Assembly: GCA_032027125.1 (NCBI GenBank) | Contig: JAVSMQ010000001.1 | Location: 2,420,568 to 2,484,567 of the forward strand | Reading direction: 5' to 3' | DNA from: JANJTB01 sp032027125 | GTDB lineage: Bacteria > Bacteroidota > Ignavibacteria > Kapaibacteriales > UBA2268 | DNA: 64,000 bases | Part shown: positions 57,310 through 64,000 of the stretch, in pieces | Layout: each line of letters begins with the position of its first letter | How positions within the stretch are numbered: the first letter of the stretch is position 1 | Program-made: the position numbers and the translations under genes | The notes under the pieces: model-generated | What the model saw: only the letters and a program-made list of their open reading frames with translations | Told to the model about the DNA's origin: nothing | Database searches by the model: none

Positions 57310-59392
57310 CACAGATTTTCACGGTAATAATTGTAGTATTTGAAACATCGAACTAAATAAAAAATGTAGATATAAGTCTTTAAATATTAATCAGTTATAG
57401 AAATATCAACAGTTCAGTAACACAATGCATTACGTATTATATATGCTTTTATAGCAATATTATTAAATCGTTAATCCAGTTATCAACATATCTAATACCC
57501 TCTAAAAGCCAATAAATACACACTTAATGGCTTTTTTACATTTTTTATTTGGTTGTTTAATGATTTTTTATTACTTTTATCACGGTAATTATTGCACGTT
57601 TTTAAAAAGGTTTTTTATGAATGACAAAGACTATTTTTTAAATACGACTTCTATTTCTCAAAAGAAATATGAAGCTCTTAGAATGTATTTTGTTGATGGT
57701 GTTCCTGCTGTCGAAGTTGCTAAAAAGTTCGGTTATACTTATCGTGGATTCACTACCTTAGTTACCTGGTTCAGAAAAAAAAGGAAAAGTGGTGATTCCG
57801 ATATCTTCTTTCTTGATAAAAAACCTGGCAGAAAAAGACCAGAGAATATTGCTTCCGCGGAAAATTTGATTATTCAACTCAGGTTGACTAATCATTCTGT
57901 TCCTGAAATCAAAACGATTCTTGACAGCAAAGGGTACGATTTTTCTGAGAAAACCATCTATAATATTCAGCATGAAGCCGGTTTCAAAAGATTGCCGAGA
58001 CGAAGCAAAGAGACTAAACAACAATTAGTATTTCCAAAGATTGAAGCCGAAAAAAGTGCATCTGTTGACATTCAAAAAACAGACGAATTCAAAAGTGATT
58101 CAGCCGGTATTTTATGTTTGCTTCCTTTAATTGAGTCGCTTGATATTCGACAAATTATTGAAGAATCCAATTATCCGGGGACTAAACAAATCAGTAAATT
58201 AAGTTCAATATTATCTTTTGTGGCACTAAAAGCATCNGNTGNCAGGCGNTATACNGCTGACAATATTTGGTGNATGGACAGGGGTTCGGGACTNTTTGCC
58301 GGATTAAATGTATTGCCGAAGGCAGCTTGGTTTACTTCGTACTCGCATAGAGTAACGTCGGATATNAATAAAGATTTNCTNATNAAATTAAGTAAAAAAT
58401 GGATTGAATTAGGACTTATCNGTGATACGGTTAACCTTGATTTTACGACTATTCCTTACTGGGGAGATTCCGGGCATTTAGAGAATAATTGGTCCGGTAA
58501 ACGTAACAAAGCGCTTCCAAGTATGCTGGCGGTGCTGGCTCAGGATCAGGACAGCGGTATAGTTGATTATGGGGATACCAATATAATGCACAAAGATGAA
58601 AGTGCTGTTATATTGGAATTCCTTGATTTTTACAAAGAAAGTTCTGACGGCAAAATGGATTTGAAATATTTAGTTTTTGACAGCAAATTCACAAATTACG
58701 AAAATCTCAACCGCTTAAATAAAGATGGAATAAAGTTTTTAACGATTCGCAGACGAGGCAAAAATATAGTTGAAGAGATTGAAAATCTGCCACAATCGAA
58801 ATGGAAAACTATTAGAATTGATGGTTCATCAAATAAAAAAAGAACATTAAAAGTTAGTGACCAAAGGGTNAANCTNAGAGGNTANGAGGGCGAGGTCAGG
58901 CAAATTGTGATTACAGGAAACGGGAANATAAAACCTGCNATNATNATTACAAATGATTTCGANTCTTCAGTTGAAAGTTTNGTTAGAAAATACGCAAGAA
59001 GATGGTTAGTTGAAAAAGAAATTTCTGAACAAATTTCATTTTTNCATCTTAATAATGTATCTTCNTCAATGGTTATAAAAGTTGATTTTGATTTNACGAT
59101 GTCNATTCTTACGCATAATATTTACAGATTATTAGCCGGAGATTTGCCGAGATNTGAGAAATTGTCTATTCAGAATTTGTATGAAAAGTTTTTACTCAAT
59201 AGNGCAGATATTCAGATTGAAAAAGAANGCATTATCGTTAATCTGAAAAAGAAAAGAAATCTACCTCTTTTACTCGAATCTATGAACCAATTTAATAATT
59301 TGAAATATGCTTGGCTTGGTAACAAAAAAATAATTTTCAAGGGAGCTACGTATTCATAAACTACGTATCTCATTTTCCCGTGATAATCTGTG
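57310..59392 (+). mobile_element. IS element, IS4/IS1634-like, inserted in a palindromic array
   Basis: Ends CACAGATTTTCACGG (57310-57324) and CCGTGATAATCTGTG (59378-59392) are inverted repeats, 14 of 15 bases matching. The flanks TTTAG and TTAAG look like a 5-bp target duplication with one change. The next palindrome after the IS is displaced by exactly 2083+5 bp from the expected 49-bp grid, which independently confirms the ends. One transposase gene; length 2083 bp. Confidence 0.88.
57617..59359 (+). CDS. DDE transposase of the IS element
   Basis: Start at the ATG at 57617 (MNDKDYFLNTTSISQKKYEA, 580 aa) with AAAAGG upstream; the frame is open further back but lacks a better start. N-terminal helix-turn-helix (VPAVEVAKKFGYTYRGF), then an IS4-type catalytic core: first Asp in VNLDFTTIPYWGD, second in KYLVFDSKF, and Glu in YARRWLVEKEISEQ, which resembles the Y-R-E-K signature. 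There are 30 single Ns in two blocks (58237-58421 and 58870-59228), so parts of the protein are uncertain. The frame is otherwise intact, so the element may be active. Confidence 0.85.
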   Translation: MNDKDYFLNTTSISQKKYEALRMYFVDGVPAVEVAKKFGYTYRGFTTLVTWFRKKRKSGDSDIFFLDKKPGRKRPENIASAENLIIQLRLTNHSVPEIKTILDSKGYDFSEKTIYNIQHEAGFKRLPRRSKETKQQLVFPKIEAEKSASVDIQKTDEFKSDSAGILCLLPLIESLDIRQIIEESNYPGTKQISKLSSILSFVALKAXXXRXYXADNIWXMDRGSGXFAGLNVLPKAAWFTSYSHRVTSDXNKDXXXKLSKKWIELGLIXDTVNLDFTTIPYWGDSGHLENNWSGKRNKALPSMLAVLAQDQDSGIVDYGDTNIMHKDESAVILEFLDFYKESSDGKMDLKYLVFDSKFTNYENLNRLNKDGIKFLTIRRRGKNIVEEIENLPQSKWKTIRIDGSSNKKRTLKVSDQRXXXRXXEGEVRQIVITGNGXIKPXXXITNDFXSSVESXVRKYARRWLVEKEISEQISFXHLNNVSXSMVIKVDFDXTMXILTHNIYRLLAGDLPRXEKLSIQNLYEKFLLNXADIQIEKEXIIVNLKKKRNLPLLLESMNQFNNLKYAWLGNKKIIFKGATYS

Positions 59393-59490
59393 TTAAGTAG
59401 TGAGAAAATCGAATTATTTCTTAACTCCGAAGGAGTTCGCTTTTAGTAGTGAGAAAATCGAATTATTTCTTAACTCAGAAGGAGTTCGCT
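59393..59490. repeat. Palindromic tandem array, right part
   Basis: Cores at 59425 (CTCCGAAGGAG) and 59474 (CTCAGAAGGAG), again 49 bp apart. Together with the left part the array has six units. Confidence 0.85.
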
Positions 59491-59528
59491 GTTAGTAGAA
59501 AAAATATTCTAAGTAATTATGAAAAAAG

Positions 59529-59627
59529 CTCCGTAGGAGCGACCTGTAATATTATTTGGTGAAAAAAATGGCAAATACATATTCTCAAATTTACATTCAA
59601 ATAGTTTTCGCGGTAAATGGGAGACAA
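59529..59627 (+). pseudogene. 5' remnant of a REP-associated (IS200-like) transposase gene
   Basis: A palindrome CTCCGTAGGAG (59529-59539) is followed by the ATG at 59568, which reads MANTYSQIYIQIVFAVNGRQ, the conserved start of IS200/REP-associated tyrosine transposases. After 20 codons the match stops; the His-hydrophobic-His and Tyr motifs are absent. The reading frame runs on into unrelated sequence (to 59888) only by chance or fusion. Confidence 0.75.
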
Positions 59628-59684
59628 TATTTAAAATTTATATTTTATTCAATCGTAAATATATATAATAAATTTAGGTTTGAT

Positions 59685-59888
59685 ATGATAAAGACAATAA
59701 AAGAAATATATGAAGACTGGCGCATTCTGCTTGATTCAGATAATGAAATACCCGATAAAACAACAGTTTACATTAGTTACAAAGATGATACCAATGAAGA
59801 ATTTTTCTTGAATTCTTCGGAGTATTCATTGGATAAAATTTGGGCAAACGAAGAGGACGATGTCTATGAGCAACTTCTCAAGAAATGA
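59685..59888 (+). CDS. Small unknown acidic protein
   Basis: Up to 67 aa from the ATG at 59685 (MIKTIKEIYEDWRILLDSDN): YISYKDDTNEEFFLNSSEYS and an acidic end. It shares its frame with the transposase remnant upstream but looks like a separate gene: soluble, with codon use normal for the window. No family recognised. It might also be the tail of a fused or decayed gene. Confidence 0.4.
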   Translation: MIKTIKEIYEDWRILLDSDNEIPDKTTVYISYKDDTNEEFFLNSSEYSLDKIWANEEDDVYEQLLKK

Positions 59889-59999
59889 AATTGTTGTGAA
59901 CTCTGCACCCTCTTATATTAACAAGTCACATCAACAATGTCTTTACAAATTGTCAATTTAAAATTAACAATTGAAAATTTCCGAAACCCTCTTGAACCT

Positions 60000-60290
60000 A
60001 CAATTCGCACCTCCGGTGCTATACGGTTTGTCCGGTTTAATGGTTTCTACTAACAGTTCGCACCTCCGGTGCTTTATGATTTGTCTGGTATAATGGTTTC
60101 TACTAACAGTTCGCACCTCCGGTGCTTTGTGGTTTGTCCGGTTTAATGGTTTCTACTAACAGGCTGCACCTCCGGTGCTTTATGATTTGTCCGGTATAAT
60201 GGTTTCTACTAACAGGCTGCACCTCCGGTGCTTTATGATTTGTCTGGTTTATGGTTTCTACTAACAGGTTGCACCTCCGGTGCTTAAATC
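60000..60290. repeat. Second palindromic tandem array (53-bp period)
   Basis: Six copies of the core GCACCTCCGGTGC start at 60007, 60060, 60113, 60166, 60219 and 60271 (steps 53, 53, 53, 53, 52). Between them is TTTGTCCGGTTTAATGGTTT with small changes, then CTACTAACAG. The rest of the gap 59889-60419 is AT-rich DNA with the phage gene's leader. Confidence 0.9.
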
Positions 60291-60419
60291 CAAATTAAGA
60301 CAATTCTCTTTTTAAAATTATTTTTAAATTCCTTTTAAAAGCATTACATTTTTGTAAGAAGACTTTGTTTATACTTTCGCAGTGTAAATTATTGACTAAC
60401 TTTTGAAAGGGTTTGCAAA

Positions 60420-61298
60420 GTGTTTTTAGAAATATTCAAAACAGGCGTTCATACGGATTCACGAGGTATAAGCGGAGAGTACCCCGCAGAAAATCTGGAT
60501 AGAATTGCCGCAAATTACAGAAAACGTACTGCAGAAAATCCCGATGATAAAGCTCCTTTAGTGCTTGGTCATCCTGATTCCGGAGACGGTGCAAAGGGCT
60601 GGATTCAGAAACTTTTCCGAAGAGGAAATTCTCTCGTCGCGGATGTAGAATTAATTGATGAGGAATTTAAAAAGTCTCTTCGCTCGGGTGAATTTAGAAA
60701 TGTCTCTATTGCCATAGACAGCGATATGAATTTTATCCATCTCGGTTTTCTCGGTGCAGCGGTTCCGGCTGTGCAGGGACTAAATCCGATGAAATATTCC
60801 GCAGTCAGCAATTTCGAGATTTTTGATGATAATCTGATTATCCTAAGCGATGAAAATCCGCTGCTGAATGAAAAACTTTCCGAACTTGAAAGCCGAAACA
60901 TTCAATTTTCGCAAAAAATCGAAGATTATGAACGTCAGTTGCAGAGAATAGAATTTTCCGGTTTTATCAAATCGGTTTATGACAATTCCGGTGTTAAGTT
61001 TTTCTCAAATAAGCAATCAGATTACTTTATTGAACTGCTTGAAATGGGTGCAGGATTAGACAAATCAAATAATACTGCCGACAAACATACCTCCAGAGTC
61101 AGGGAAATTATCAAAGAATTTGCAAAAAACGACAGAAAACTTGAATTTTCGGGATATTTATCTCCAAAACAGGGATATTCCTTGATTGATGCTAGGGTTG
61201 AGCCTGAAAGAAATTCAATCCACCTCAAGGCAATTGAACTTATGAAAGAAATGCCGGATATTAGCTACGAAGACGCGCTATGTCTCACTACTTTATAA
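60420..61298 (+). CDS. Phage prohead protease/scaffold-like protein (Mu gpI-like)
   Basis: Protein of 292 aa starting at GTG (60420) with GAAAGGG upstream. The N-terminal 130 aa carry the protease-like pattern: THxDSRG-like start, APLVLGHPDSGDGAKGWIQ (a His for catalysis), ADVELIDEEFKKSLRSGEFRNVSIAI. The rest is coiled-coil scaffold (SELESRNIQFSQKIEDYERQ). It should act in capsid assembly. The order with the next genes matches the Mu-like head module. No portal or terminase lies before it in the window. Confidence 0.72.
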   Translation: MFLEIFKTGVHTDSRGISGEYPAENLDRIAANYRKRTAENPDDKAPLVLGHPDSGDGAKGWIQKLFRRGNSLVADVELIDEEFKKSLRSGEFRNVSIAIDSDMNFIHLGFLGAAVPAVQGLNPMKYSAVSNFEIFDDNLIILSDENPLLNEKLSELESRNIQFSQKIEDYERQLQRIEFSGFIKSVYDNSGVKFFSNKQSDYFIELLEMGAGLDKSNNTADKHTSRVREIIKEFAKNDRKLEFSGYLSPKQGYSLIDARVEPERNSIHLKAIELMKEMPDISYEDALCLTTL

Positions 61299-61324
61299 TA
61301 TTATTTTAATCAAAGGAGAATAAA

Positions 61325-62284
61325 ATGGCAACATCAAGAATTGATGACTTAAGATTGGTTGACCCGGTGCTGACTACAATTGTACAGGGTTATGAGAACA
61401 ACGCATTTATTGCCGAAGAGCTTTTCCCGACTGTAACGGTTTCGAAATTGAAAGGAAAAATACCGGCTTTCAGCAAGGATGCATTCATAGTACGCTCGAC
61501 AGAAAGAGCAGTCAGAGCTAATTCAAACAGAATAATTCCTGCTGATTTCGAGCTTATTAATTTCGCAACTCAGGAGCAGGATATCGAAACAGCAATTGAT
61601 TATCTTGAGGAAGAGGAATCACCGGATTATTTCAGATACGAGCAAAGAATTGCAAAAAATCTGGGGGATATTCTAAAACTCGGCAAAGAGAAAAAGGCTG
61701 CCGATTTGGCACAAAATACTGCAAATTATTCTGCTGAGATGTATGATGTACTGGGACCGGAAGAAGCTTTTAACAATTATCTCTCAGGTGCTAATCCTGT
61801 AACGATAATTAATGATGCAATGAATTCCGTTCGAAACAGAATTGCACGGTATCCAAATACAATTGTAATGGGTGTAAGTGTACTGAATGCTTTATTGATA
61901 CATCCATCTTTAACAAACATAGTTCAATATTCAGGATTTGCCAAAGTAACTAAAGATGTACTGGCAAAGCTGCTCAATGTTGATAATATTATAATCGGGA
62001 TGGGTGTTCATACCGATGACGGAGCAGCATTTACAGATATTTGGGGCGGTAATGTCGTGCTTGCTTATGTTGACAAATCACCGAAAGGTAAAAGAAACGA
62101 ATTCAATCCAAGCTGGGGATATACTTTCCAGCGTGAAGGTATGCCCGAAATTGATACCTACTACGAAAACGGCGGCAAAATCAAGGTAATCAGAAATACC
62201 GATAATTATGGATTGGTCATTACCGGAAGTGATGCTGCGTTCCTGATAAAAGATGCAGTTCAAACAATTGAAGGAGGAGAGTAA
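61325..62284 (+). CDS. Phage major capsid protein
   Basis: Protein of 319 aa, a common size for HK97-fold capsid proteins. It starts with an ATG 26 nt after the protease, with AAAGGAG upstream. Features: IVQGYENNAFIAEELFPTV, then AKNLGDILKLGKEKKAADL (long spine-like helix), and VMGVSVLNALLIHPSL. It forms the head shell. It is assigned by order (protease, capsid, cement-like, gp36) and by these patterns; I cannot compare structures. Confidence 0.8.
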   Translation: MATSRIDDLRLVDPVLTTIVQGYENNAFIAEELFPTVTVSKLKGKIPAFSKDAFIVRSTERAVRANSNRIIPADFELINFATQEQDIETAIDYLEEEESPDYFRYEQRIAKNLGDILKLGKEKKAADLAQNTANYSAEMYDVLGPEEAFNNYLSGANPVTIINDAMNSVRNRIARYPNTIVMGVSVLNALLIHPSLTNIVQYSGFAKVTKDVLAKLLNVDNIIIGMGVHTDDGAAFTDIWGGNVVLAYVDKSPKGKRNEFNPSWGYTFQREGMPEIDTYYENGGKIKVIRNTDNYGLVITGSDAAFLIKDAVQTIEGGE

Positions 62285-62285
62285 G

Positions 62286-62630
62286 ATGTCAGCAAATAAC
62301 AAAACATTCCAGCCTGTGAGCCATTTCACCATAAAAGCAGGCTCTGATTTACTGCCAAACAGATTTATCGGATTTGACGGCAGTTATCCCGTGGCAGAAG
62401 GGAAATCGCTCGGAGTCAGCGATTCGAAATGGCTCGAAGGTGAGCAGGCATCGGTAATTACAATCGGGACAGCGATAGTAGAAATTACAGAAGCCATCAA
62501 CGCAGGTGAATTAGTTACTGCCGATACGGACGGAAAAGCTAAGAAAGTAACTGTTACGGCAGCAACAAACGGCAGAGCATTGGATACTACAACCGGTGCG
62601 GGATTTATCAGAATTCTGCTGATAGGGTAA
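62286..62630 (+). CDS. Capsid cement/decoration-like protein (DUF2190-like)
   Basis: Protein of 114 aa, ATG at 62286 with GGAGGAG upstream, directly after the capsid gene. It is beta-rich with VTADTDGKAKKVTV and ALDTTTGAGFIRILLIG, the usual small beta-barrel pattern of DUF2190 head proteins that sit on the capsid surface. The family link is moderate. Confidence 0.65.
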   Translation: MSANNKTFQPVSHFTIKAGSDLLPNRFIGFDGSYPVAEGKSLGVSDSKWLEGEQASVITIGTAIVEITEAINAGELVTADTDGKAKKVTVTAATNGRALDTTTGAGFIRILLIG

Positions 62631-62812
62631 GATGTTTTCAATAGTCTGAACCGAGATTTATAGGATTAATAGGATTTTTAGGATTAATTAATTCTATTGA
62701 AATTCATTTGTGATTATATTAATTCCCCGCAGGCGGAGGAACGGGCTGATACGTTCTAATAAATTCAGCGAATTTCGTAATCTTTAAAAATTAAAACGTT
62801 ACTCTTAGGTCG

Positions 62813-62889
62813 GTCATACTGAGCGATAGCGAAGTATCCAGGCTGTTAATTAATTAAATCCTGGACTCTTCGCTCCGCTTCAGAGTGAC
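62813..62889. repeat. 77-bp dispersed hairpin repeat inside the phage operon
   Basis: It differs from the copy at 3750-3826 at only about three positions; the flank GGGCTGATACGTTCTAA (about 62742) is also shared. It lies in the 412-nt gap between the cement-like and gp36-like genes, together with T/A-rich DNA. Confidence 0.85.
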
Positions 62890-63042
62890 ATTCCCTTGAG
62901 ATTAGCTTTTGCCAGGCAACTGAGGCAGTAAGTGGAGATTTAATTTATTCTTTCGTATTTCCCTCTGAAATCTATATTTTTTGTCAGCAGAAGTGGTATA
63001 GAGATTTATTCTTTTCAACAAATTAACAAAAGGAGCCCCAAA

Positions 63043-63447
63043 ATGCCCTATTCAACTTATGAAGACTTAGTCGCAACAATCGGCGAAGATGAACTTACCA
63101 GACTTACGGGAGGTACAGAGCCCGATTTGGATAAAATCAATAATGCTATAAAAAATGCCGATTGTCTGATTGATGCTTATACTTTCGGGAAATGCAGCAT
63201 TGACGAAGAAAATATCCCGGATTTAATCAGAAAAATTTCAGTTGACCTGGCGCTTGTCACTCTATCCGAAAATTACTACCATTTCAGCGAACTATCCAAC
63301 ACAATGATTCGCAAAAGACGCGATTCAATCAGCCTTCTTCAGGAATTATCAAAAGGGAAAATTACTCCGGTAGAAGAAGGCTGCGGCATAACTATAAAAG
63401 TTATAACAAACAAACTAACATTAAAAGGATATGAAAATGAATATTAA
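63043..63447 (+). CDS. Phage DUF1320/Mu gp36-like head-completion protein
   Basis: Protein of 134 aa; ATG at 63043 with AAAAGGAG upstream. It has the family start YSTYEDLVATIGEDELTRLT, then D..KINNAIKNADCLIDAY and a helical middle with LVTLSENYYHF. Mu gp36 and related proteins belong to the head-completion set. It overlaps the next gene's start. Confidence 0.82.
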   Translation: MPYSTYEDLVATIGEDELTRLTGGTEPDLDKINNAIKNADCLIDAYTFGKCSIDEENIPDLIRKISVDLALVTLSENYYHFSELSNTMIRKRRDSISLLQELSKGKITPVEEGCGITIKVITNKLTLKGYENEY

Positions 63448-63733
63448 TTTTGAAAAAGTAAAAGATTTTCTGCTCAGGAATTCAATTTGGGTGGCTTTGT
63501 CTGTTATCTCGCTATTGTTTCTTGCTCCTGCAAAAGCAGAATTAAGGACATTTTTTCTGGTTGTTGCAATTGAGTGTTTAGCATTAGTGCTGTCGGCAGT
63601 TGCAGTTAAAGTTTATACGGCAGTTGATTTTACAAAACAGGCTGACAGCTCGCTTGGTCAAATATTTACAGGAGTACATATATGCGTAGGTCTTACGGTT
63701 CTCGGCGTGTATATTGCGCAGTTTGCACCCTGA
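63437..63733 (+). CDS. Small membrane protein, holin-like candidate
   Basis: 98 aa from the ATG at 63437 (100 aa from 63431). Three hydrophobic stretches: VALSVISLLFLAPAKA, FFLVVAIECLALVLSAV, and ICVGLTVLGVYIAQF. A short N-terminal charged part (NFEKVKDFLL) precedes them. The place between phage head genes and a lysin-like gene suggests a holin, but the sequence itself is not diagnostic. AAAAGGA lies before the start. Confidence 0.5.
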   Translation: MNINFEKVKDFLLRNSIWVALSVISLLFLAPAKAELRTFFLVVAIECLALVLSAVAVKVYTAVDFTKQADSSLGQIFTGVHICVGLTVLGVYIAQFAP

Positions 63734-64000
63734 TATTAATCAGTTTTTCGCAAGCATTTTCAGCGAATAAATATGTTCTGAAATGCAGGAGTGATGTATT
63801 AACCGAATCAGAGAAGATTATGCTCTCGCAGGTAGGAATTCCTGAAATACCTAAAAATCGCGGTATAGCGGAAGTATATCTTGCATCTGTCGGTCTTGAG
63901 GCGGGCAATCCATACTGTGCAGCAGGTCAGTATTACTGCTACTTACAGGCTGTCAGAAAACTGAAATTATCTAATAAGAATATTCCGATTGCAAAAACCG
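63682..64000 (+). CDS. Exported lysin-like protein (CHAP/amidase-like), partial
   Basis: ATG at 63682 with CAGGAG 7 nt upstream, in a different frame from the upstream gene and overlapping its last 52 nt. A signal peptide (RRVYCAVCTLILISFSQAFSA) is followed by LTESEKIMLSQVGIPEIPKN and RGIAEVYLASVGLEAGNPYC, then AAGQYYCYLQAV. The pattern resembles cell-wall hydrolases of the CHAP/NlpC type with a catalytic Cys before a helix. The 3' end is cut by the window. Confidence 0.65.
   Translation, partial: MRRSYGSRRVYCAVCTLILISFSQAFSANKYVLKCRSDVLTESEKIMLSQVGIPEIPKNRGIAEVYLASVGLEAGNPYCAAGQYYCYLQAVRKLKLSNKNIPIAKT

Noticed and set aside
57527..57616. N-terminal extension of the transposase
   Set aside because: Thirty extra residues, hydrophobic and AT-derived. 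The ATG at 57617 has a proper ribosome site and starts the typical N-terminus.
59556..59888. One 110-aa protein starting at TTG
   Set aside because: The first part is the start of an IS200-like transposase and the rest is unrelated; treated as a remnant plus a possible small gene.
60000..60290. CRISPR array
   Set aside because: The regular spacing invites it, but the spacers are nearly the same in every unit and the repeat core is a 13-bp palindrome. It is a plain tandem repeat, and no cas gene is present.

Overview
The window is AT-rich, gene-dense chromosomal DNA that suggests a member of the Bacteroidota/Chlorobiota (FCB) group, possibly an Ignavibacteria- or Kapabacteria-like lineage. 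Three things point there. About ten large exported proteins end in a type IX secretion (T9SS) C-terminal sorting domain. Several genes are preceded by the Bacteroidota-type promoter (TTTG, about 20 bp, TAnnTTTG). Surface proteins are built from Ig-like, choice-of-anchor, SBBP and IgGFc-binding-like modules. The lineage is an inference; no rRNA or tRNA gene was seen. Single-base Ns inside one transposase show a draft assembly.

Layout. 0.1-3.6 kb (minus): thioredoxin-like protein, TPR protein, cupin, small unknown, DinB-like protein. 3.6-4.0 kb: a MITE-like composite inverted repeat. 4-15.3 kb (minus): an Ig/choice-of-anchor surface protein, a CtpA-type S41 protease, and a tandem pair of about 1000-aa IgGFc-binding-like T9SS proteins. 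15.4-19.7 kb (plus): SpoU-type RNA methyltransferase, FtsH, and a helical-repeat protein. 20.2-26.4 kb (minus): a 2075-aa beta-helix/Ig surface protein. 27-32.9 kb (minus): a B12 locus with a cobalamin riboswitch, a double beta-propeller T9SS protein, a BtuB-like TonB-dependent receptor and a third surface protein. 33-36 kb (plus): pyruvate phosphate dikinase with lysine-rich ends. 36-49.8 kb: T9SS propeller proteins, a small-gene and toxin-antitoxin island, AlkA-like glycosylase, TfoX-like protein, TylF-like methyltransferase, a tandem pair of SBBP-repeat proteins, and a SigZ-like sigma factor followed by a tiny Cys/Asn-rich protein. 49.8-57.1 kb: YdeI-like protein, lipoprotein, aromatic amino acid decarboxylase, VIT-domain T9SS protein, and a receiver-histidine kinase hybrid.

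57.1-60.3 kb is a mobile and repeat zone. A palindromic array with a 49-bp period is split by a 2083-bp IS with 15-bp inverted ends. It is followed by the first 20 codons of a REP-associated (IS200-like) transposase and a second palindromic array with a 53-bp period. 60.4-64 kb carries a Mu-ordered head module (protease/scaffold, major capsid, cement-like, gp36-like), then a small membrane protein and an overlapping exported lysin-like gene cut by the window end.

How the parts work together. The riboswitch locus reads as a B12 capture and uptake system in which the lipoprotein capture proteins of Bacteroides are replaced by T9SS-exported proteins. The surface proteins look like modules being shuffled: one tandem pair shares its C-terminal half, the other shares its N-terminal half, and one C-terminal module occurs in both families. 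Dispersed hairpin repeats sit between genes, inside the phage operon, and in frame inside one coding sequence.
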